Shown here: in pieces, positions 17,110-26,756 of the stretch
How the letters are laid out: the number at the start of each line of letters is the position of its first letter
Position numbering within the stretch: position 1 is the first letter of the stretch
Source of the DNA: Rhodobacteraceae bacterium SB2
GTDB taxonomy: Bacteria > Pseudomonadota > Alphaproteobacteria > Rhodobacterales > Rhodobacteraceae
Assembly (NCBI GenBank): GCA_001642945.1
Contig: LGRT01000037.1
Coordinates: 1 to 64,000, forward strand
Length of the DNA stretch: 64,000 bases
Direction: 5' to 3'
Notes under the pieces: model-generated
What the model saw: only the letters and a program-made list of their open reading frames with translations
Told to the model about the DNA's origin: nothing
The model's database searches: none
Position numbers and translations under genes: made by a program

Positions 17110-17342
17110 AAAGGATCTTCTCGCGTTTTGCGCCGACCTTCGGGATTTAAGGCTGCAGAAGGACAGAGGGTATTTTGTAAAATCGTCACATATGTTCTTA
17201 AACACTGCCCTGCATGCCGTTTAGATCGGCCCTTAACCCGCGATTATCAGCTTAAATCGAAAATCTTTGGGATTTGTCGCTGAGCACCCTTTCACAATGC
17301 GCAAAACCTTTTATTGTGGTTGCAAATAAGCAGGGGTTCGAG

Positions 17343-17843
17343 ATGAGCGGCGATTTAGACTACGGAAACATTATGAACCGGGCGATGCGCGGCTTTATAA
17401 AGGAAGTTTTACAACGCGTGGCCGATAACGGGCTTCCAGGGGAGCATCATTTCTTCATTACCTTGGAAACCATGCATCCTGATGTTGAAATCGCCGATTG
17501 GCTGGTAACGCGTTATCCCGAAGAAATCACCATCGTCATGCAGCATTGGTTTGAAAATCTCGTGGTCCAAGAGGATGGGTTTTCCGTAACACTCAGCTTT
17601 GGCGATGAACCCGAAGCGATTTATATCCCCTATGCCTCGATCATAACCTTCGTGGATCCCTCAGTTGAATTTGGGGTTCGGTTTGAAAAAACCAATGAGG
17701 AGCATGTTGATGAGGATTTAGACCCCCAGGAAACGCCAGAAAGACCGCTTGAGGTTCTTGGGTTAAATGAGCCCGAGCTTAAGAAGCCCAACAGCGACAC
17801 ACAGAAAGCAGATGTGGTCAGCTTGGACAGCTTTCGGAAATAA
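17343..17843 (+). CDS. sspB: ClpXP adaptor SspB, alphaproteobacterial type
   Basis: A 166-residue adaptor that binds ssrA-tagged proteins and tethers them to ClpX for degradation. The core opens DYGNIMNRAMRGFIKEVLQ and contains GEHHFFITLETMHPDVEI, TIVMQHWFENLVV and IPYASIITFVDPSVEFGVRF, as in the Caulobacter-type SspB family. A flexible acidic linker and a short C-terminal ADVVSLDSFRK follow, the latter fitting the ClpX-docking tail. The start is ATG 17343 with AGGGG upstream; an upstream start (17274) lacks support. The tmRNA gene whose tag it should recognise lies about 1.7 kb away on the same strand. Confidence 0.92.
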   Translation: MSGDLDYGNIMNRAMRGFIKEVLQRVADNGLPGEHHFFITLETMHPDVEIADWLVTRYPEEITIVMQHWFENLVVQEDGFSVTLSFGDEPEAIYIPYASIITFVDPSVEFGVRFEKTNEEHVDEDLDPQETPERPLEVLGLNEPELKKPNSDTQKADVVSLDSFRK

Positions 17844-17957
17844 ATTCGCCGCTTAAAGCAAGCGAACTATACCCTTCAATTTATACAAGCCGGGATATTG
17901 CTCAGGCGGCAACTCGGCTTTAAAAGCGATAGAAATAACCCGAACCGGAGATCCCCC

Positions 17958-19352
17958 ATGACAGAGACCAGAACAGAAACCGACAGCTTTGGTCAGTTAG
18001 AGGTTGAGCATACAAAATATTGGGGCGCTCAAACGCAGCGCTCGATCTTAAACTTCCCGATCGGATGGGAGCGCCAGCCTATTGCAATTATTCGCGCTTT
18101 AGGGGTAATTAAACGCGCCTGTGCAGAGGCCAATCTAGAGTTGGGCAGTTTGGATAGCCCGCGCGCAACCGCTATTATCGAGGCGGCTTCCGAAGTGATC
18201 GACGGCAAGTTTGACGATAATTTTCCCTTGGTGGTTTGGCAGACCGGCTCGGGCACGCAATCAAACATGAATGCAAATGAAGTGATCGCCAATAGAGCAA
18301 TCGAGCTAATGGGGGGCACCATCGGCTCAAAAGAGCCAGTGCATCCCAATGATCACTGCAATATGGGCCAATCCTCAAATGATACATTCCCAACCGCCAT
18401 GCATATTGCCACAGCGATGACTGCCGAAAAGGTTTTGCTGCCTGGTTTGCAGAAACTGCATAAGGCCCTTTTGACGAAAATTGAGGCGTTTGAGGGCATC
18501 ATCAAAATTGGACGCACGCATACCCAAGATGCAACGCCGCTGACGTTATCACAAGAATTTTCTGGCTATGCGCATCAAGTTGCGATGGCGATCAAGCGGA
18601 TCAACACCAGCCTCACGGATATTTATGAATTGGCCCAAGGCGGCACCGCGGTGGGTACGGGCCTGAATACAAAACAAGGTTGGGATGTTCTTGTCGCGCG
18701 TAATATGGCGAAAATCACGGGTTTGCCCTTTGTGACAGCGCCAAATAAATTCGAGGCATTGGCCGCGCATGATGCTATGGTAGAAATATCGGGCAGCTTA
18801 AAAACAACGGCAGCCAGCCTGTTTAAAATTGCCAATGACATTCGTTTGCTCGGCTCAGGCCCCCGCTGCGGTCTTGGCGAATTGGTCTTGCCCGAAAATG
18901 AACCTGGCAGTTCGATCATGCCGGGTAAAGTAAACCCCACGCAATGCGAAGCCCTCACGCAGGTCTGCGCGCAAGTGTTTGGCAATGATGCCGCGGTCGG
19001 GTTTGCTGGCAGCCAAGGGCATTTCGAACTGAACGTTTATAAACCCATGATGGCCTATAACGTGTTGCAATCTATGCAGCTGCTCGGTGATGCATGCGAT
19101 GCGTTTACCGATAATTTGATCGATGGGTTGGAAGCCGATGAAACCCGTATTGACAAACTGATGCGTGAAAGCTTGATGCTGGTCACCGCGCTAGCGCCTG
19201 AGATTGGCTATGATAACGCCACAAAAGTTGCCAAAACAGCGCATAAAAACGGCACCACGCTGAAACAAGAAGCTATCGCGCTTGGCTTTGTCGATGCAGA
19301 AACTTTTGAACGGGTGGTGCGCCCGGAAAACATGGTCGGGCCCAAAGCATGA
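17958..19352 (+). CDS. fumC: Fumarate hydratase, class II
   Basis: Reversible hydration of fumarate to malate in the TCA cycle; iron-independent, homotetrameric. The N-terminus [20 protein letters not shown], the block [39 protein letters not shown] and the signature [16 protein letters not shown] are all present, covering the active-site histidine and serine loop. The protein is 464 residues from ATG 17958 (preceded by CCGGAG), which is the family's usual length. Its TGA overlaps the ATG of the DUF4169 gene by four bases, so the three genes fumC, DUF4169 and ribbon-helix-helix are coupled. Confidence 0.96.
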   Translation: MTETRTETDSFGQLEVEHTKYWGAQTQRSILNFPIGWERQPIAIIRALGVIKRACAEANLELGSLDSPRATAIIEAASEVIDGKFDDNFPLVVWQTGSGTQSNMNANEVIANRAIELMGGTIGSKEPVHPNDHCNMGQSSNDTFPTAMHIATAMTAEKVLLPGLQKLHKALLTKIEAFEGIIKIGRTHTQDATPLTLSQEFSGYAHQVAMAIKRINTSLTDIYELAQGGTAVGTGLNTKQGWDVLVARNMAKITGLPFVTAPNKFEALAAHDAMVEISGSLKTTAASLFKIANDIRLLGSGPRCGLGELVLPENEPGSSIMPGKVNPTQCEALTQVCAQVFGNDAAVGFAGSQGHFELNVYKPMMAYNVLQSMQLLGDACDAFTDNLIDGLEADETRIDKLMRESLMLVTALAPEIGYDNATKVAKTAHKNGTTLKQEAIALGFVDAETFERVVRPENMVGPKA

Positions 19353-19525
19353 GCCAATCGATCAATCTCAACCAATTCCGAAAAGCAAAACAAGCCGCTC
19401 AGAAAAAAACCAAAGCCGCTGAAAACGCGGTGAAATTCGGGCGGACAAAAGCCCGGAAAAAGGCAGAACAAAACGCGCAAAGTGGCCTAGACGCGCATCT
19501 TGAGGGGCATAAAAGCGATCGATGA
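19349..19525 (+). CDS. DUF4169 small basic protein (58 aa)
   Basis: A 58-residue lysine- and alanine-rich protein starting at an ATG that overlaps the fumC stop (ATGA). It has the DUF4169 pattern: [16 protein letters not shown], a basic helical middle and [13 protein letters not shown]. The family is restricted to alphaproteobacteria and typically sits just after fumC; its function is unknown. Charge and helical repeats suggest binding to nucleic acid or to another protein. Its stop overlaps the start of the next gene by four bases. Confidence 0.85.
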   Translation: MSQSINLNQFRKAKQAAQKKTKAAENAVKFGRTKARKKAEQNAQSGLDAHLEGHKSDR

Positions 19526-19758
19526 GCCTCAAGCCCAAAAAACGCTCATTAACCTTGCGCGGACATCGCACAAGCGTTTCGCTTGAAGATCGGTTTTGGA
19601 CTGCTTTTCGCCAAATTGCCGCCGATGAAAACCTTGCCATCAACGCATTGGCAGCCAAAGTAGATGAAGAGCGCCCCTTTGAAGAAGGTTTGGCAAGCGC
19701 AATTCGCGATTATGTTTTACAATATTATATGCGATTGAGCCGCCATAACGATAATTAA
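19522..19758 (+). CDS. Ribbon-helix-helix domain protein (78 aa)
   Basis: A 78-residue protein with a short ribbon segment (KKRSLTLRGHRTSVSLEDRF) followed by two helices (FWTAFRQIAADENLAINALA and the next helix), fitting a ribbon-helix-helix DNA-binding fold of the kind found after fumC in Rhodobacteraceae. It probably dimerises and may act as a small regulator. Target unknown; no operator stands out nearby. It starts by a four-base overlap with the DUF4169 gene and ends the fumC operon. Confidence 0.8.
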   Translation: MSLKPKKRSLTLRGHRTSVSLEDRFWTAFRQIAADENLAINALAAKVDEERPFEEGLASAIRDYVLQYYMRLSRHNDN

Positions 19759-19798
19759 CACTCGTTCCTGCGATAAAACCTGCGGTTCTGCAACAGCC

Positions 19799-21034
19799 TT
19801 AGCGGGGATCAAAACGCAGATAAATTCCTGACCTTGCCCTTAAAGTGAGATGCGCCAAGGGCTGCGGAACCGGCAAATCGCGGCAGCTTAACCGATATTT
19901 CTGAACGATGCGCGCCAATAGATAAGGCCCTTCAATCATCGCAAACCCTGCACCAGGGCAGATGCGTGGCCCAGACAAAAATGGCAAAAAGGCCTGACGT
20001 TGGCAGTCAGCAATCGGCATTTCTTGCCAACGCATGGGGTCAAATTCATCCGGACGTTCCCAGATCCTATTCTGCCGCTGCACATACCAAGGGCTAATTA
20101 TGATCAAGCTATTTTTAGGCACGCGGCGGCCCCGAAACACTTCGCCCCTTTGCTTGACCTCGCGCACCATCATCGGCACGGGAGGATAAAGGCGCAGCGT
20201 CTCGCGAAATACATCAAGGGTGAATGGCAGGTTTCGCATTGCGGCAAAGTCTTCTAAACCCGTCAGATGGGCGGCTTCTTGCGCCACTTGATCTTGAAAC
20301 TGGGGATAGCGTGCCAGCAAATATAACGCCCAACTGAGCGCAGCAGCGCTGGTTTCATGGCCCGCAAGAAAGAAAATCATAACCTGATCGACCATTTCAG
20401 ATAGGGAAAGCCGCGTGCCTGTTTCGGGATCTTGCGTGCTCAACAGCCGCGTTGCCAAGTCTTGCGGTGCGCGGCCTGCGGCAATCTGGTCTTGTCGTAT
20501 ATGGGTCAGATGCGTGATCAAGCCTCTGATTTCAAGCGCCGACCTTTTCACCCGGCGATTTTGCCAAAATGGCAGCCAGCGCAGCGCGGGCACCAGCGCA
20601 GGCAGATTAGCAACCGGTTGTTGACGCTGATAGGTTCGAAAAGCGTCAAATACTTTGCTCGTGGTTTTATCTTCGATTGGAACAGAAAAAAGCGTGCGAA
20701 AAATCACATCTGCAGCCAATTTAGTGGCCAATGGCTCTACATCGACCGTTCCGGGCGAAAGCTCGGCTAAGAACGCATCACCAGCGGCTTGAATGGCCGG
20801 AAAAGCCTGCTTGAGCCGCCCGCCCTCAAAGGCAGGGTTCACAATGCGCCGCTGCCGTTGCCAAGTACTGCCCGTGATTAAAAAAACACTGTCACCCAAC
20901 AAAGAATATAAGCCCGTCGCAATCCGCGAAGATTTCGGAAAATAATCCGGGTGCTGCTGCAAAACAAGTTGGATTAAGGCCGGCTGGTTGATCAAAAAAG
21001 AATCAAAAAAAGTGTTCGAAATTCGGCCATCCAA
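19799..21034 (-). CDS. Cytochrome P450
   Basis: A heme-thiolate monooxygenase, substrate unknown. It shows the I-helix AGHETSA, the K-helix ETLR (ExxR), the PERF-like block RPDEFDPMRW and the heme loop FLSGPRICPGAGFAMIE with the cysteine ligand. The sequence resembles bacterial relatives of the CYP4-like branch rather than small camphor-type enzymes. The start is uncertain: the frame is open back to a stop at 21113-21115, contains no ATG there, and the first candidate is TTG 21034, giving 411 residues. Relatives usually have about 30-40 more at the N-terminus, and the upstream frame looks P450-like. It follows a membrane hydrolase gene on the same strand. Confidence 0.88.
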   Translation of the reverse strand: MDGRISNTFFDSFLINQPALIQLVLQQHPDYFPKSSRIATGLYSLLGDSVFLITGSTWQRQRRIVNPAFEGGRLKQAFPAIQAAGDAFLAELSPGTVDVEPLATKLAADVIFRTLFSVPIEDKTTSKVFDAFRTYQRQQPVANLPALVPALRWLPFWQNRRVKRSALEIRGLITHLTHIRQDQIAAGRAPQDLATRLLSTQDPETGTRLSLSEMVDQVMIFFLAGHETSAAALSWALYLLARYPQFQDQVAQEAAHLTGLEDFAAMRNLPFTLDVFRETLRLYPPVPMMVREVKQRGEVFRGRRVPKNSLIIISPWYVQRQNRIWERPDEFDPMRWQEMPIADCQRQAFLPFLSGPRICPGAGFAMIEGPYLLARIVQKYRLSCRDLPVPQPLAHLTLRARSGIYLRFDPR

Positions 21035-21146
21035 GCGCGATACAAATGATTGGGTTGCGCAGATAATATATCTTGGCGAAAGGCCTTTAAATATTTCAAA
21101 AAAGAATATTTTTCAGGTCTTGAATGGGGCTTTGGTGGCAGGTCGA

Positions 21147-22340
21147 TCACGCGATTTCTCGGTAGCGGTTATAGGCAATCTTTTGCACTTGTTTTGACGG
21201 CTTACGATTGCAGAAGCGTTTGCGCAAGGTGATCGGGCCGGCCGTAATTGCAAAGTAATCATAATGATGGGTCTCATCAAAGGCGCATAGATATTGAAAA
21301 TGCAGCTTGAAAAACCGCCATCGCAAGCGCCGCCAACGCGTGGGGGACAGCGCCTGCGAAAAGGCCGCGGATAAAACCAACGGGCCAGTTTGACCAGCCA
21401 ATGGTAGCGCAGAAACCGCAACCGGATCGCAAAGGGAAAAAGAGCATCCATCACCCGGAGCCGTAATATCCACCCAGTAGATAGCAGTACTGCGCGAAAT
21501 ATCGTACAAATCACGCCGCAATTGGCCCACATTGGGAAGAAAAGCCACCATGGGGATCACTTGACCAAGCGATAGAAACCCAACCGTAGCGGGGGCCTGA
21601 TCGAAGGCGGCTGAGCGCTCAATCTGCGCCAAAGCACTGATCGCGATATGCGCGCCAGATGAATGCCCCACCACCAATATTTCATCCCAATTTTCTTTGA
21701 GTGCTTTTTCGATGCGGGCGCTAAAGGCATTGATGCGCTGTTGCAAAGGCGCAGGATAAGCACCTCTTAACTGGGCGGAAAAGGCAAAATCCTGCATTAA
21801 ATAATAGGCAAAAAAGATCCGGTCCAAAGCCTTAAAACCGCCTAAAATAGCAATAAAAATGACGCTGGCGAAAGGCACGCTCAACCAAAATCTGCTAAAA
21901 TTCAAGCTCACAAGCCAAGCCGTAAAAAGTGCAATAAAAAGCTGGCTCAGCAGCATCACTACAGGATAAAGCGCGGCAATAACCGGCCCTTTGCGCATTT
22001 GAATCAAATCAAAAAAGGCGCGGCTATAAAGATAGATCCAGAGCGTTTGAAACAACGCCACATAGGTGCGCAAGATGCCGGCAGACATGGCGTGTTTGAC
22101 AAGATCAGACCAGCCTAAAACGATAAAAGCAGCGAAGGTCCTCTGACCCTCAAACACAGAGTCCACGCCCCAATCTGCGCCCAAAGCGGGATCGGGTGGC
22201 AATTGAGAAATCTGATACCCAGCCAAGGCAGCTTGTCGCTTTGCTTCCTTGCTATACAATTCACGATAGCGGCGCAGGGGAAAAGGATCAAACCCCGGTA
22301 CGTAAAAAATCAATCGCCGTGTAACGTCTTGTGCCTGCAT
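21147..22340 (-). CDS. Predicted alpha/beta-hydrolase-like membrane protein
   Basis: A 397-residue protein with an N-terminal block RLIFYVPGFDPFPLRRYREL, two or three hydrophobic segments in the middle and the nucleophile elbow VGHSSGAH (G-x-S-x-G). A late HHYDYFAI may provide the acid/base residues. This fits a membrane-bound lipase or esterase, but no characterised family is recognised. The start is ATG 22340, preceded by purine-rich GGATGGGG; a further upstream codon would leave an unsupported 12-residue extension. It precedes the P450 gene by about 110 bases, so the two may act on the same lipid-like substrate (inference). Confidence 0.6.
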   Translation of the reverse strand: MQAQDVTRRLIFYVPGFDPFPLRRYRELYSKEAKRQAALAGYQISQLPPDPALGADWGVDSVFEGQRTFAAFIVLGWSDLVKHAMSAGILRTYVALFQTLWIYLYSRAFFDLIQMRKGPVIAALYPVVMLLSQLFIALFTAWLVSLNFSRFWLSVPFASVIFIAILGGFKALDRIFFAYYLMQDFAFSAQLRGAYPAPLQQRINAFSARIEKALKENWDEILVVGHSSGAHIAISALAQIERSAAFDQAPATVGFLSLGQVIPMVAFLPNVGQLRRDLYDISRSTAIYWVDITAPGDGCSFSLCDPVAVSALPLAGQTGPLVLSAAFSQALSPTRWRRLRWRFFKLHFQYLCAFDETHHYDYFAITAGPITLRKRFCNRKPSKQVQKIAYNRYREIA

Positions 22341-22387
22341 TGCCCCATCCCTCCCAACGCGCAAAGCGCATTGCAACGATGAAAAGC

Positions 22388-23137
22388 CTATCCAAGCGCG
22401 CCAAGCGCAGGAAACCGCTCAAGCAACCAATAAGACAGATCGGAAAACCCACCTGTCAACATCAATAACCCGATGGTCCATAACAGCAGCCCCATGATCC
22501 GCTCGATCTGCTGCATATGCCGTTTCATCCAACCCAGCGTAACAGTCAATTTTGACAAAAAAGCGGCAACAAGCAAAAATGGCAGCCCCAAGCCCAAGGC
22601 GTAAACTGCCAATAAAATGGTGCCGCGGGCAATCGACGCCTCGCTGGCTGCCAAAGATAATATCGCGCCCAGTTGTGGCCCGATACAGGGCGTCCAGCCA
22701 AAGGCAAAGGCCAGCCCCAATATATATGCACCAAACGAAGATCCGCCGCGATCTCCTGCATCAAAGCGCGCCTCACGATCCAAGAACCCAATTCGAATGA
22801 CGCTTAAAAAATGCAGCCCAAAAAGCATGACCAAAAGCCCGGCCAGCGTATTGAAACTGCTTTGGTAACTTAAAAACAAAAGGCCAAAGGCTGATGCCGT
22901 AAAGCCCAAAAGTAAAAACACCGTCGACAATCCAAGGACAAAAAACAAAGCCGGCAATACAGCCGATTTAGAGGCAGATTTATCTGTCAATTCAATCGCT
23001 GAAATTCCACTCATATATGCCAAATAGGGCGGAACGACTGGCAACACACAAGGACTCAAAAAGGATAGAATGCCTGCCAGAAATGCAACCAACATTCCAG
23101 GCAGCAACCCCGCATCAATTATGTCAATTCCAAACAT
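22388..23137 (-). CDS. ccdA: CcdA-family thiol-disulfide transporter
   Basis: A six-helix inner-membrane protein of the CcdA/DsbD-core family that carries reducing power from cytoplasmic thioredoxin to the periplasm for cytochrome c maturation and other thiol reactions. The helix-1 motif is FLAGILSFLSPCVLPVVPPY and the matching helix-4 motif FGWTPCIGPQLGAIL; the two cysteines form the redox pair. Length 249 aa is normal. Start is ATG 23137, preceded by GGGGG; the frame also offers TTG at 23140. Divergent from tusA. Confidence 0.92.
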   Translation of the reverse strand: MFGIDIIDAGLLPGMLVAFLAGILSFLSPCVLPVVPPYLAYMSGISAIELTDKSASKSAVLPALFFVLGLSTVFLLLGFTASAFGLLFLSYQSSFNTLAGLLVMLFGLHFLSVIRIGFLDREARFDAGDRGGSSFGAYILGLAFAFGWTPCIGPQLGAILSLAASEASIARGTILLAVYALGLGLPFLLVAAFLSKLTVTLGWMKRHMQQIERIMGLLLWTIGLLMLTGGFSDLSYWLLERFPALGALG

Positions 23138-23228
23138 CAAACCCCCGCTTCTTACTTTCCATCTAGGCCAGCATAGGGCTAATCACAAGTCAGTGGACTT
23201 CTTTAGAGTAAAATAATATCTCGGCCCC

Positions 23229-23453
23229 ATGATTACAAAACTCGATACGAAGGGTCTTTTATGCCCTCTGCCCGTGTTAAAAGCCCGCAAAACGCTTTCT
23301 AAGCTTGCGCAGGGCGATATCCTTCATGTCTATGCGACGGATCCAGCCGCGATTGTTGACATGCCGCATTATTGCGCAGAATCAGGCCATATTTTGTTGG
23401 ATATCGAAGAGCAAAGTGACGGGGTTACCCTGTATAAAATCGAAAAAAACTGA
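23229..23453 (+). CDS. tusA: TusA-family sulfurtransferase
   Basis: A 74-residue sulfur carrier. The signature DTKGLLCPLPVLKARK holds the C12-P-L-P motif whose cysteine carries a persulfide. Members deliver sulfur for tRNA thiolation, molybdenum cofactor and other sulfur-relay reactions. A two-layer alpha/beta fold is expected from the pattern. It is divergent from ccdA, so sulfur and thiol chemistry genes are side by side. The exact acceptor cannot be read from sequence. Confidence 0.9.
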   Translation: MITKLDTKGLLCPLPVLKARKTLSKLAQGDILHVYATDPAAIVDMPHYCAESGHILLDIEEQSDGVTLYKIEKN

Positions 23454-23456
23454 GCC

Positions 23457-23485
23457 CGCCTGCCCCATTTTACGTGAGGCAGGCG
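23457..23485 (-). terminator. Terminator after rne (convergent with tusA)
   Basis: Stem CGCCTGCC/GGCAGGCG (23457-23464 with 23478-23485) lies between the tusA and rne stops. On the minus strand it is followed a few bases on by a run of seven T, as expected for an intrinsic terminator of rne. It may also slow tusA transcripts. Confidence 0.65.
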
Positions 23486-23491
23486 CTTGTC

Positions 23492-26344
23492 TCAGCTTCC
23501 TCGCGACCACCAACCCCGCTTTTTGGGCTTGGGTTCGACGCTGGTTTCATCTGATGCCGCGCTAGAAGCTTTCAGCTCTGACACGGTTTCATTCGGCGCG
23601 CTCGGTGTTTCCACGCTGGCCTCAACGGCGTCACTTTGTTGAGCGGGCTGGGGTGCCTCAGCGGCGTCCTCTGCAGCAGAAGCAGCTTGCGCTTCAGCGG
23701 CCTGAAGCTCTGCCTCTTTTTGCTTTTTGGTTTTTCGTGGCGCCCGCTTTGGCTTTGGCTTCACCTCAGCTTCTTCTGGAGAATCCGACGGATCAGCGGT
23801 AGGGGCGGTACTGGCCACTAAATTGGCTGGATCTGCCTCAGGCTCGGCCTCAACACTCTTGGCAGCCCGCGGTTTACGGGTACGCTTGCGGGCCGGCTTT
23901 GGTTTCTCTTCTGTCGCGGTAGGTGCACTGTTCAAGTCTGCGCCTGCTTCACTGTCAACCGAAGCACTTTCGCCCTCTTTTAGCGTTGGTTCACTGGTTT
24001 TTGCAGACGTATCTTCTTCCGAAGACGCGCCTTGGGGTGTTTCTTCCGCAGGGGAAGAGGCCTCTTCATTGTCTTCTACTTGCAGGGAAGTGGTCGCGTC
24101 TGAAGCGTTGTCAGCCTCTCCGTTTGACGATTTACGCCGCCGCCGCCGCCGCCGCCGTTTCTTCGGCTTGGCGTCACTATCGCCAGCGTCCGCGTCAAGA
24201 TCAGCTTGCGCCTCCTGCTCGGCAACGTCTTCCTCCACCTGCTCCATATGCACAACCTCTGCAGAGATCACAGGCATTGATGCCTCTGGCACAACCCGCG
24301 TGGCCGTTTTGAATTTCTCAATTTCAAAATCGGGGCTAATAAGATGCGGATGCGCTTCGATCCTTACAGACAAACCATAGCGGGCTTCAATTTGTGCAAT
24401 ATGATCCCGTTTTTGATTGATCAGGAAGTTCGCGATCACAACCGGACACTTCACTAAGACCTCACGCGAACGTCGGCGCACACCTTCTTCCTCAATTTGC
24501 CGCAAAATAGACAGAGACAGATTGTCTTCAGAGCGGATTAAGCCCGTTCCATGACAATGCGGGCATGGTTGCGTGGTGGCCTCGATCATGCCGGGGCGCA
24601 AACGCTGTCGGCTCATCTCGAGCAACCCAAAACCTGAAATGCGGCCCACCTGAATGCGGGCACGGTCGCTTTTCAATTTATCCTTAATGCGTTTCTCAAC
24701 CGCCAGATTGTTTTTTCGCTCATCCATATCGATGAAATCGATCACGATTAAACCTGCAAGATCACGCAATCGCAATTGGCGCGCAACTTCTTCAGCAGCT
24801 TCTAAATTGGTTTTAAGCGCCGTATCTTCGATCGAGCCTTCTTTCGTGGCGCGGCCCGAGTTCACATCTACCGCGACCAAGGCTTCCGTCACGCCGATCA
24901 CAATATAACCACCCGATTTCAACTGCACCGTAGGGTTGAACATCGAAGAAAGATAACTTTCCACTTGATAACGTGCGAATAGGGGCATCGCATCCTGATA
25001 GCTTTTCACGTTTTTGGCATGCGACGGCATGATCATTTTCATGAAATCTTTGGCGATGCGATATCCACGATCACCCTCGATAAGAACCTCATCGATTTCC
25101 CGATTATATAGATCGCGAATGGATCTTTTGATCAAATCGCCTTCTTCATAGATCTTCGCTGGTGCCATAGATTGCAGCGTCAATTCACGGATCTGCTCCC
25201 ACATCCGCTGAAGATATTCACAATCACGCTTAATCTCTGTTTTGGTGCGCTTCGCTCCGGCGGTCCGGATGATCAGGCCTGCGCCTTTCGGCACCTCTAA
25301 TTCATGGGCGATTTCTTTCAGTTTCTTCCGATCAACCACATTGGTAATTTTACGGCTGATGCCGCCGCCACGGGCGGTGTTTGGCATTAGAACGCAATAG
25401 CGCCCAGCCAATGACAAATAAGTTGTGAGTGCGGCGCCTTTATTACCACGCTCTTCTTTGACAACCTGCACCAGCATGATCTGCCGCACTTTAACGACTT
25501 CTTGGATTTTGTAGCGGCGCGGACGCGGCTTGCGCGCTGGGCGTAAATCGAATGTGTCATCATCATCGGATATAGATTCGATTGTTTCATCACGCTCTGC
25601 CGAGCTTGGTTTGCGCTCCTCGCCGGCGTCATCTGCGTCTTTGACATCCTGCACATCACTGGTTTCCAAAGAACTGCCTGCTGCACCCTGATCGCCTGGC
25701 ACTTGCGCCGCTTCAGCGATGGTCTCTTGCTCTTTCTCATCAGCAATCTCTTGCGCAGCAATAGTCTCACCACCCTCTGAACTGTCGTCTTGCGCGCCCA
25801 CAAGATCAGCGCCCACAACGGCTGCGTCATCGCCATCAGCCGTTTCCGGCGACGTCGATTTTGCACCCACGCCTGATATTTCCGATTCATCCGTTAAATC
25901 GATCGTTTCCATTCCGGAAACTTGATCTTCATCAACCTCAGACTGCTGAACCGCGTCTTCAGTGGCAATGGTCTGCGCTTTTGAACGCCCGCGCCGCCCT
26001 CGTCCGCGTTTTTTGGGCGCGTCTTCTTCCTCTTCCTGCCTTTGCTGCGCTTCGGCATAAGCCTGTTCTTCTTCCATCAAAGCCTGCCTGTCGGCAATCG
26101 GGATTTGATAATAATCGGGATGGATTTCAGAAAACGCCAAAAATCCGTGGCGATTTCCGCCGTAATCGACGAAGGCCGCCTGCAAAGACGGCTCTACACG
26201 GGTAACTTTGGCTAGGTATATATTTCCAGCAAGCTGGCGTTTGTTTTCGGATTCGAAATCAAATTCTTCAACTTTATTTCCGTCAACCACAACCACGCGC
26301 GTTTCCTCGGCGTGGGTGGCATCGATAAGCATTTTCTTAGGCAT
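23492..26344 (-). CDS. rne: Ribonuclease E/G family endoribonuclease
   Basis: Single-strand endoribonuclease of mRNA decay and rRNA/tRNA processing, scaffold of the alphaproteobacterial degradosome. Starting at MPKKMLIDATHAEETRV, the S1 domain is split by a long acidic, low-complexity insertion (about residues 97-265). The DNase-I-like catalytic part has VAVDVNSG (about 490-497) and IDFIDMDE (about 535-542) with the metal aspartates. The zinc link is CPHCHGTG (about 594-601). The C-terminal 270 residues are disordered, with an eight-arginine run and several KPKPKR/KRTRKPR patches for RNA and partner binding. Start is ATG 26344 rather than TTG 26353. A terminator follows. Confidence 0.95.
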   Translation of the reverse strand: MPKKMLIDATHAEETRVVVVDGNKVEEFDFESENKRQLAGNIYLAKVTRVEPSLQAAFVDYGGNRHGFLAFSEIHPDYYQIPIADRQALMEEEQAYAEAQQRQEEEEDAPKKRGRGRRGRSKAQTIATEDAVQQSEVDEDQVSGMETIDLTDESEISGVGAKSTSPETADGDDAAVVGADLVGAQDDSSEGGETIAAQEIADEKEQETIAEAAQVPGDQGAAGSSLETSDVQDVKDADDAGEERKPSSAERDETIESISDDDDTFDLRPARKPRPRRYKIQEVVKVRQIMLVQVVKEERGNKGAALTTYLSLAGRYCVLMPNTARGGGISRKITNVVDRKKLKEIAHELEVPKGAGLIIRTAGAKRTKTEIKRDCEYLQRMWEQIRELTLQSMAPAKIYEEGDLIKRSIRDLYNREIDEVLIEGDRGYRIAKDFMKMIMPSHAKNVKSYQDAMPLFARYQVESYLSSMFNPTVQLKSGGYIVIGVTEALVAVDVNSGRATKEGSIEDTALKTNLEAAEEVARQLRLRDLAGLIVIDFIDMDERKNNLAVEKRIKDKLKSDRARIQVGRISGFGLLEMSRQRLRPGMIEATTQPCPHCHGTGLIRSEDNLSLSILRQIEEEGVRRRSREVLVKCPVVIANFLINQKRDHIAQIEARYGLSVRIEAHPHLISPDFEIEKFKTATRVVPEASMPVISAEVVHMEQVEEDVAEQEAQADLDADAGDSDAKPKKRRRRRRRRKSSNGEADNASDATTSLQVEDNEEASSPAEETPQGASSEEDTSAKTSEPTLKEGESASVDSEAGADLNSAPTATEEKPKPARKRTRKPRAAKSVEAEPEADPANLVASTAPTADPSDSPEEAEVKPKPKRAPRKTKKQKEAELQAAEAQAASAAEDAAEAPQPAQQSDAVEASVETPSAPNETVSELKASSAASDETSVEPKPKKRGWWSRGS

Positions 26345-26756
26345 GTTTTCCAATTGCGCGGCTGACCGCTGGCTCGGTGCGTCACACCGAAAGCCTTTGG
26401 GGCGCGTCTTTTACGGGCAAGCTCGGCACACCTCAACAGAAGAGAGCTGTGGCCCCCGATTTGAACTGTTGTTTTCCGCGCGCGTTGCATCGCTTTTCAT
26501 CTCCAGCAGCTTTGACCTTGTTGGGTATCAAAACTTGCCAATTTAAGCCCCTTCCGCGATTGCGGTTCAGGCTGATATGTCGACCGAACGTGGTCTAATC
26601 AATCTGCTCTTCAAGGCTATATAAAGGCCTGGTCGAAGGTCAGTGAAACTGTTTGGTGGAGCCTAATTTAAATCGCTCCTACCATCTACACCATATGGTG
26701 GTTGACCCTGTAAACACAATGGCCAAATTAAAAAACATTGAAATATGGGGATCTTT
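26345..26756 (-). other. Long rne 5' region
   Basis: About 410 bases between the rne start and the next gene's stop contain no convincing ORF. Long structured leaders are typical of rne, where the enzyme controls its own mRNA. I can see several short GC-rich inverted segments but cannot fold it reliably, nor can I pick the promoter. Confidence 0.4.

Noticed and set aside
23727-24380. 217-codon plus-strand ORF rich in serine and alanine
   Set aside because: Complement of the disordered, biased C-terminal region of RNase E; no ribosome-binding site and no family pattern.
25387-25890. 167-codon minus-strand ORF rich in Arg and Lys
   Set aside because: It is a second frame of the rne low-complexity insertion, caused by repetitive codons.
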